The notes under the pieces are model-generated. The model had not been told where the DNA came from. It worked only from the letters and a program-made list of their open reading frames with translations, and did no database searches. The position numbers were made by a program, and so were the translations under genes. Positions 33,637 to 37,885 of a stretch of 37,885 nucleotides of DNA are shown one piece after another (the first letter of the stretch is position 1; every line of letters starts with the position of its first letter). This DNA comes from Bacteroidetes bacterium OLB10 (GTDB lineage: Bacteria; Bacteroidota; Bacteroidia; AKYH767-A; OLB10), in contig LNBX01000047.1 in the NCBI GenBank assembly GCA_001567275.1, positions 1 to 37,885 of the forward strand. The letters run 5' to 3'.

Positions 33637-35166
33637 GTGAGAATCAGAAGCGCACTTATCTCCGTTTATTACAAAACAGGCCTCGAACCGGTATTAAAAG
33701 CATTGCACGAAAATGGCGTGACACTATATGCCACCGGTGGAACTTACGATTTCATTCATACACTGGGATATAATGTTACAGCTGTTGAAGATGTAACGCA
33801 TTATCCTTCCATTCTTGGAGGAAGGGTAAAAACACTTCACCCCAAAATTTTCGGAGGTATTCTGCATCGCAGAAATGTTCCTTCCGATCTGGAAGAGATA
33901 AATACTTACGAAATTCCTGCTGTAGATCTTGTGATGGTGGATTTGTATCCTTTTGAAGAAACCGTAAGTTCAGGTGCTTCTGAAGATGCCATCATAGAGA
34001 AAATTGATATCGGAGGAGTTTCACTCATTCGTGCTGCTGCAAAAAATTTCAACGATGTTACTATTGTTTGCAGCCCTGCCGACAGACAATTATTCCTGCA
34101 ACATTATATAGATTTGAGAGGAGAAACCACTCTTGAGTTACGCAGAATCTTAGCAGCAAATGCTTTCAGACTTACCAGCAACTATGATTTTGCCATTCAA
34201 AAATATTTTAGTCCTGTTGAGAAAGATTTTCCCGAAGAAATTAATCTTTATCTCCATAATGGCAGAAAACTGCGTTATGGCGAAAACCCGCATCAGCAAG
34301 CCTCATATTATGGCCCGCTGAATGAAATTTTCGAGCAACTGGCAGGCAAAGAATTATCCTATAACAATTTGCTGGATTGTGATGCTGCTCTCAATCTTAT
34401 CTCCGAATTTAAAGAGGAAGACGGTGTCACAATTGGAATTATCAAACATAATAATGCCTGCGGACTTGCAACACGCACCTCTTCTGTAGAGGCTTGGAAA
34501 GATGCATTAGCAGGTGACCCTGTTTCTGCATTTGGCGGAATTATTGTTTGCAATGCAGCAATTGATGCAACATTAGCAGCAGAGATGAAAACATTATTTT
34601 TTGAAATACTCATTGCAAAAGATTTTACTGCTGACGCTTTAGCTCTCTTAAGCGAAAAGAAAAATCGCATTCTATTAAAATTAAAACCATCAGTTTCTAA
34701 TGCTGCTTCCATACGTTCAGTGCTCAATGGATATTTAGTACAAACCAAAGATCACGAAGAAATGACTGCTGATAACTGGGAATATGCAACTACAAGAAAA
34801 CCGGTTTCACAGGAAATTTCAGACATGCTTTTTGCAAATAAAATAGTGCGCAATCTGAAAAGTAATGCCATTGTACTTGCAAAAAACAAGCAACTGCTTG
34901 GAATTGGGGCCGGTGAAACTTCACGAGTAGATGCTCTTCAGCACGCCATTGCAAAAGCAAAACATTTTGGATTTAATCTGAATGGAGCAGTAATGGCAAG
35001 CGATGCCTTCTTTCCGTTCCCCGATTGCGTGGAAATAGCATTTAATTCGGGGATTGAAGCTGTAGTTCAACCCGGTGGTTCAATTAAGGATAAGGATTCA
35101 ATTGCCTTCTGTAACAAAAACAATATGACAATGGTATTAACAGGAAAACGACATTTCAAACATTAA
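33637..35166 (+). CDS. purH: Bifunctional AICAR transformylase / IMP cyclohydrolase
   Basis: Catalyses the last two steps of IMP synthesis. The 509-residue protein has the N-terminal cyclohydrolase domain (MGS-like fold: SALISVYYKTGLEPV, YATGGTYDF, GGRVKTLHPKIFGGIL, DLYPFEETV). The C-terminal transformylase domain shows LRYGENPHQQASYYG, KHNNACGLATR, DPVSAFGGIIVCN, RNLKSNAIVLAKN, ASDAFFPFPDCVE and the terminal VVQPGGSIKDKDS with TGKRHFKH. Length and ends are normal. The start is GTG 33637, because a stop codon lies two codons upstream and no ATG is available between it and the conserved region. mreB follows after 110 bases. Confidence 0.96.
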   Translation: MRIRSALISVYYKTGLEPVLKALHENGVTLYATGGTYDFIHTLGYNVTAVEDVTHYPSILGGRVKTLHPKIFGGILHRRNVPSDLEEINTYEIPAVDLVMVDLYPFEETVSSGASEDAIIEKIDIGGVSLIRAAAKNFNDVTIVCSPADRQLFLQHYIDLRGETTLELRRILAANAFRLTSNYDFAIQKYFSPVEKDFPEEINLYLHNGRKLRYGENPHQQASYYGPLNEIFEQLAGKELSYNNLLDCDAALNLISEFKEEDGVTIGIIKHNNACGLATRTSSVEAWKDALAGDPVSAFGGIIVCNAAIDATLAAEMKTLFFEILIAKDFTADALALLSEKKNRILLKLKPSVSNAASIRSVLNGYLVQTKDHEEMTADNWEYATTRKPVSQEISDMLFANKIVRNLKSNAIVLAKNKQLLGIGAGETSRVDALQHAIAKAKHFGFNLNGAVMASDAFFPFPDCVEIAFNSGIEAVVQPGGSIKDKDSIAFCNKNNMTMVLTGKRHFKH

Positions 35167-35276
35167 GCTGAATTACTAAAATTGACATATTCAAACTGAT
35201 TAAATAACATAAACAAATTTTGATTTTCTTTATAACATCAAAAAATAATTAAAAAACTTTAATAAAAAATAGTATA

Positions 35277-36299
35277 ATGGGATTATTTGATTTTCTCACT
35301 CAGGAAATAGCCATTGACCTCGGAACAGCAAACACATTAATCATACACAACGATAAAGTAGTGGTGGATGAACCCAGTATAGTTGCCATTGACCGCACTT
35401 CGGGCAAAGTACTTGCTGTTGGCAAACAAGCTATGATGATGCACGGGAAAACTCATGAAAACATAAAAACAATACGACCGCTGAAAGACGGTGTAATTGC
35501 TGATTTTGATGCAGCAGAACACATGATTAGAGGAATGATAAAAATGATTAACCCTAACAGAAGATTGTTTCAGCCTTCTCTGAAAATGGTTATTTGCATT
35601 CCATCAGGTATTACCGAGGTTGAAAAACGTGCTGTGCGCGACAGTGCAGAGCATGCCGGAGCTAAAGAAGTTTATCTCATTCACGAACCTATGGCTGCAG
35701 CTATAGGTATTGGAATTGATGTGGAAGAACCCATGGGAAACATGATTATTGACATTGGAGGAGGTACCAGCGAAATTGCTGTTATCGCATTGGGAGGTAT
35801 TGTTTGTGATCAGTCTATTCGTGTTGCGGGTGATGGTTTTACGATGGATATCTGGGATTATATGCGCAGACAACACAACATCTTAATTGGTGAACGCAGT
35901 GCTGAAATGATAAAAATAGAAGTAGGATCTGCTCTTCCCGAATTAGACAATCCACCATCTGACTATGCAGTTCATGGCCGCGATCTGATGACAGGAATTC
36001 CTAAAGAAATTACCGTAACTTACTCTGAAATTGCTCATGCGCTGGATAAAAGCATCAGCAAAATTGAAGAAGCTATCCTCAAAGCTCTGGAGATGACACC
36101 TCCTGAACTTTCTGCAGATATTTATCGTACAGGTATTTACCTCACAGGTGGTGGTGCTTTGCTCAGAGGATTAGATAAACGGATATCAATGAAAACAAAA
36201 TTGCCTGTGCATATTGCAGAAGACCCGTTGCGTGCCGTAGTACGCGGAACAGGTATTGCTCTTAAAAACATTGATCGCTTTAAATTCCTTATTCCTTAA
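35277..36299 (+). CDS. mreB: Rod shape-determining protein MreB
   Basis: Bacterial actin homologue that forms membrane-bound filaments guiding lateral wall synthesis. The 340-residue protein has phosphate-1 loop IDLGTANTLI, the conserved DEPSIVAIDR, CIPSGITEVEKRAVRDSA, HEPMAAAIGIG, phosphate-2 loop IDIGGGTSEIAVI and the adenosine motif LTGGGALLRGLDKRI. Nothing is missing. The order purH-mreB is frequent in this phylum, but the usual mreC does not follow here: a terminator lies 22 bases past the stop and the next gene is a lipase. No TAnnTTTG element is visible in the 110 bases upstream, so expression may come from purH or a divergent promoter type. Confidence 0.97.
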   Translation: MGLFDFLTQEIAIDLGTANTLIIHNDKVVVDEPSIVAIDRTSGKVLAVGKQAMMMHGKTHENIKTIRPLKDGVIADFDAAEHMIRGMIKMINPNRRLFQPSLKMVICIPSGITEVEKRAVRDSAEHAGAKEVYLIHEPMAAAIGIGIDVEEPMGNMIIDIGGGTSEIAVIALGGIVCDQSIRVAGDGFTMDIWDYMRRQHNILIGERSAEMIKIEVGSALPELDNPPSDYAVHGRDLMTGIPKEITVTYSEIAHALDKSISKIEEAILKALEMTPPELSADIYRTGIYLTGGGALLRGLDKRISMKTKLPVHIAEDPLRAVVRGTGIALKNIDRFKFLIP

Positions 36300-36320
36300 A
36301 AGCGCTCTTAGAATTTTTCT

Positions 36321-36357
36321 ACAGCAGTCTTTCTCCGATTGACGGCTGTCTTTTTTT
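36321..36357 (+). terminator. Rho-independent terminator after mreB
   Basis: ACAGC (36321-36325) and GTC (36327-36329) pair with GAC (36341-36343) and GCTGT (36345-36349), with one mismatch between the two helices, followed by C and a run of seven T. It closes the mreB transcript. Confidence 0.7.
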
Positions 36358-36474
36358 ACAGTGATTAAGAAGTCAATTTAGTTTGTTCAAACGTCTTCTG
36401 ACCTGTTAAAAATAACGTTCAATACTTCTCCATTGCTACAACTTATTCAGTTGAAGTCATGCAGGATTCTCTTT

Positions 36475-36481
36475 TATTTTG
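36475..36481 (+). promoter_or_regulatory. Candidate -7 element (TATTTTG) of the lipase gene
   Basis: TATTTTG, one T short of consensus, ends 25 bases before the ATG at 36507. It argues against an upstream ATG at 36459, which would lie before the promoter. Confidence 0.4.
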
Positions 36482-36506
36482 CTCCTCAACATCAATATTC
36501 CTAACT

Positions 36507-37598
36507 ATGTTACGACATTGTATTCTATTTATCTTACCATTTTTATTCTCTTCAGTTATAAAAGCTGAAAAACTTCAAGCCGGTTATAACCCTAAAGAGT
36601 ATATAGAATTATTGAGTTATCAGCTCAAGCAGGTTAATCACAATGACGCTCTGTATCCTGATTCTGTTCAGATGCATCATTACCGGAATGTTTATACATC
36701 ACCAGAAGTGGGATTACAAAATCAATGGTCCTTGTGGGGAAGTAATGATTCAATAGCGGTTATAAAAATAAGAGGCACAATTGGTACCAGTGAAAGTTGG
36801 TTGGCTAACTTATATGCAGGAATGATTCCGGCAAAAGGATTTCTGATATTGGCTCCCGGTGATACTTTTAATTACCACTTTGCTTCTAATGACTTGGCTG
36901 CAGTACATGCCGGTTGGACATTATCTACAGCCTACCTTATTCGAGATATGCTTCCACGCATAGATTCCTGCTACAAATCCGGAATAAAGGATTTTATTAT
37001 TACAGGGCATAGTCAGGGAGGGGCAATTGCTTACCTGATTACATCATTGCTTTATTATTACAGAAGTAATCATCAATTGCCTGCTGATATCACTTTCAAA
37101 ACTTATTGCAGTGCTGCACCTAAACCCGGCAACTTATATTTTGCTTATGAGTATGAAAATATCACTCGCAACGGATGGGCTTTTAATGTGGTTAATTCGG
37201 CTGACTGGGTTCCTGAAACTCCGATTTCTATTCAAACTATTCATGATTTTAATAAGACCAATCCACTGATTAAGGCGCGTAAAGGAATCCGAAAGCAAAA
37301 ATTTCCTGCTAATTTAGTTACAATGTATGTATTCAACAGACTTAGTAAAACACCTTTAAGAGCAATGCGTCAATATAAAAAATATCTGGGTAAATATGCA
37401 GGTAAGCTTGTAACCCGAAACCTAAAAGAGTTTGAAAAACCTGAATATGCAAACTGCACTAATTATGTTCGCACAGGTGCTACCATTGTGCTTTTTGCTG
37501 ATGAAGATTATTACAAATTATTTCCTGATAATCCAGATAAGATTTTCATCCATCATTTTTTTGAGCCTTACCTTTATCTTGCTAAAAAAAGAAATTAA
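36507..37598 (+). CDS. Secreted lipase, class 3 (alpha/beta hydrolase)
   Basis: A 363-residue exported hydrolase expected to cleave ester bonds of lipids. From ATG 36507 it begins with a signal peptide (LRHCILFILPFLFSSVIKA). The lipase-3 fold is shown by the strand IAVIKIRGTIGTSESWLANL and the nucleophile elbow GHSQGG (167-172, Ser169) preceded by DFIIT. NSADWVPETP follows, likely carrying the acid, and histidines FIHHFFEPYLY near the end may supply the catalytic base. There is no T9SS sorting domain or lipobox, so it is probably periplasmic. It forms its own unit after the mreB terminator and converges on the T9SS cargo gene through a strong shared hairpin. Confidence 0.85.
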   Translation: MLRHCILFILPFLFSSVIKAEKLQAGYNPKEYIELLSYQLKQVNHNDALYPDSVQMHHYRNVYTSPEVGLQNQWSLWGSNDSIAVIKIRGTIGTSESWLANLYAGMIPAKGFLILAPGDTFNYHFASNDLAAVHAGWTLSTAYLIRDMLPRIDSCYKSGIKDFIITGHSQGGAIAYLITSLLYYYRSNHQLPADITFKTYCSAAPKPGNLYFAYEYENITRNGWAFNVVNSADWVPETPISIQTIHDFNKTNPLIKARKGIRKQKFPANLVTMYVFNRLSKTPLRAMRQYKKYLGKYAGKLVTRNLKEFEKPEYANCTNYVRTGATIVLFADEDYYKLFPDNPDKIFIHHFFEPYLYLAKKRN

Positions 37599-37658
37599 GA
37601 AAACTGAAATTATTTTTATTTAGCAAAGCAGTTCATTTCAATATGTAACCTCATAAAA

Positions 37659-37692
37659 AAATAAAGCCTGCGATTGCTCGCAGGCTTTATTT
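37659..37692. terminator. Strong bidirectional terminator between convergent genes
   Basis: A perfect 15-bp stem (37659-37673 and 37678-37692) with loop TTGC. The GC core CCTGCGA is flanked by A-rich and T-rich arms, so it works on both strands: for the lipase gene (plus) and the T9SS cargo gene (minus). Confidence 0.92.
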
Positions 37693-37718
37693 TATCTGTC
37701 AGTCTTTCGACTTACTTT

Positions 37719-37885
37719 TTACTCCACTACAATCCTTACCTGATTGCTGCTGCTTTGAGTTTGTACATTCAGCATGTACGCTCCCTTAGCTACTCTGCTC
37801 AGGTCTAACTGCATGGTGTTCTTTCCTTCAACTGAAGGCTGTGTCTGTGTCATCACTACTCTGCCGCTCAGGTCTAGTACTGTTA
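37719..37885 (-). CDS. T9SS type A sorting-domain protein, C-terminal fragment (cut by window edge)
   Basis: The last 55 codons of a minus-strand gene that continues beyond the window; the stop is at 37719. The visible residues follow the type A C-terminal sorting domain: VLDLSGRVVMTQ, then NTMQLDLSRVAKGAYMLNV and the ending NQVRIVVE. The alternating strands with conserved Asp-Leu-Ser and Lys-Gly-x-Tyr match cargo exported by the type IX system, where the domain is usually removed at the cell surface. The catalytic or binding part lies outside the window, so the protein's role is unknown. It agrees with porT and the type B cargo at the other end. Confidence 0.9.
   Translation of the reverse strand, partial: TVLDLSGRVVMTQTQPSVEGKNTMQLDLSRVAKGAYMLNVQTQSSSNQVRIVVE

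Overview
The window looks like a chromosomal segment of a member of the Bacteroidota, probably a free-living, T9SS-bearing lineage. Four things point there. Many genes are preceded by a TAnnTTTG-type -7 element instead of a classical -10 box. There is a PorT-type secretion component beside ubiE, one complete cargo with a gliding-associated (type B) C-terminal domain, and the end of a second cargo with a type A domain. The family set includes GldA-like ATPase, BshA, a GH3/serine-hydrolase fusion and a viroplasmin-type RNase H. The DNA is AT-rich throughout, and I see no insertion sequence, integrase, CRISPR array, tRNA or rRNA. It reads as ordinary chromosome with small accessory pockets.

Layout. 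1-3302 (minus): riboflavin synthase, translationally coupled to a large T9SS type B surface protein. 3653-6144 (plus): leucyl aminopeptidase and PdxA, overlapping by one base. 6150-8854 (minus): DUF3108 protein, ScpB and an AI-2E family transporter. 8890-12901 (minus): a compact set of RfaE1-type kinase, UbiE/MenG methyltransferase, PorT and a COG2509-type flavoprotein. An 80-residue orphan protein lies at 13107-13349 (minus). TyrS (plus) converges on a GldA-like ATPase and a nucleoside phosphorylase (minus). 16793-18574 (plus) holds two adjacent tandem-domain universal stress proteins and ends in a clear terminator.

18672-23551 (plus) is the most accessory-looking part: a membrane-anchored C45-type Ntn hydrolase/acyltransferase, an overlapping PaaK-like adenylating ligase, a small secreted protein of unknown function, and an O-methyltransferase-type enzyme. 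It resembles a small acyl/aryl-modifying pathway. 23570-33501 (minus) carries BshA, a GH3/serine-hydrolase fusion, RNase H, MarC, dihydrolipoyl dehydrogenase, apolipoprotein N-acyltransferase and a MacB-type permease. Two of these genes (GH3 fusion and lnt) are out of frame at homopolymer runs. 33637-37598 (plus) has PurH, MreB (closed by a terminator, with no mreC behind it) and a secreted class-3 lipase. The lipase converges through a strong shared hairpin on the last 55 codons of a T9SS type A cargo.

I did not find a convincing previously undescribed system. The best leads are the C45/ligase/methyltransferase group, an 8-bp palindrome inside the bshA promoter, the double A7 frameshift in the GH3 fusion, and the altered HIGH motif of TyrS.
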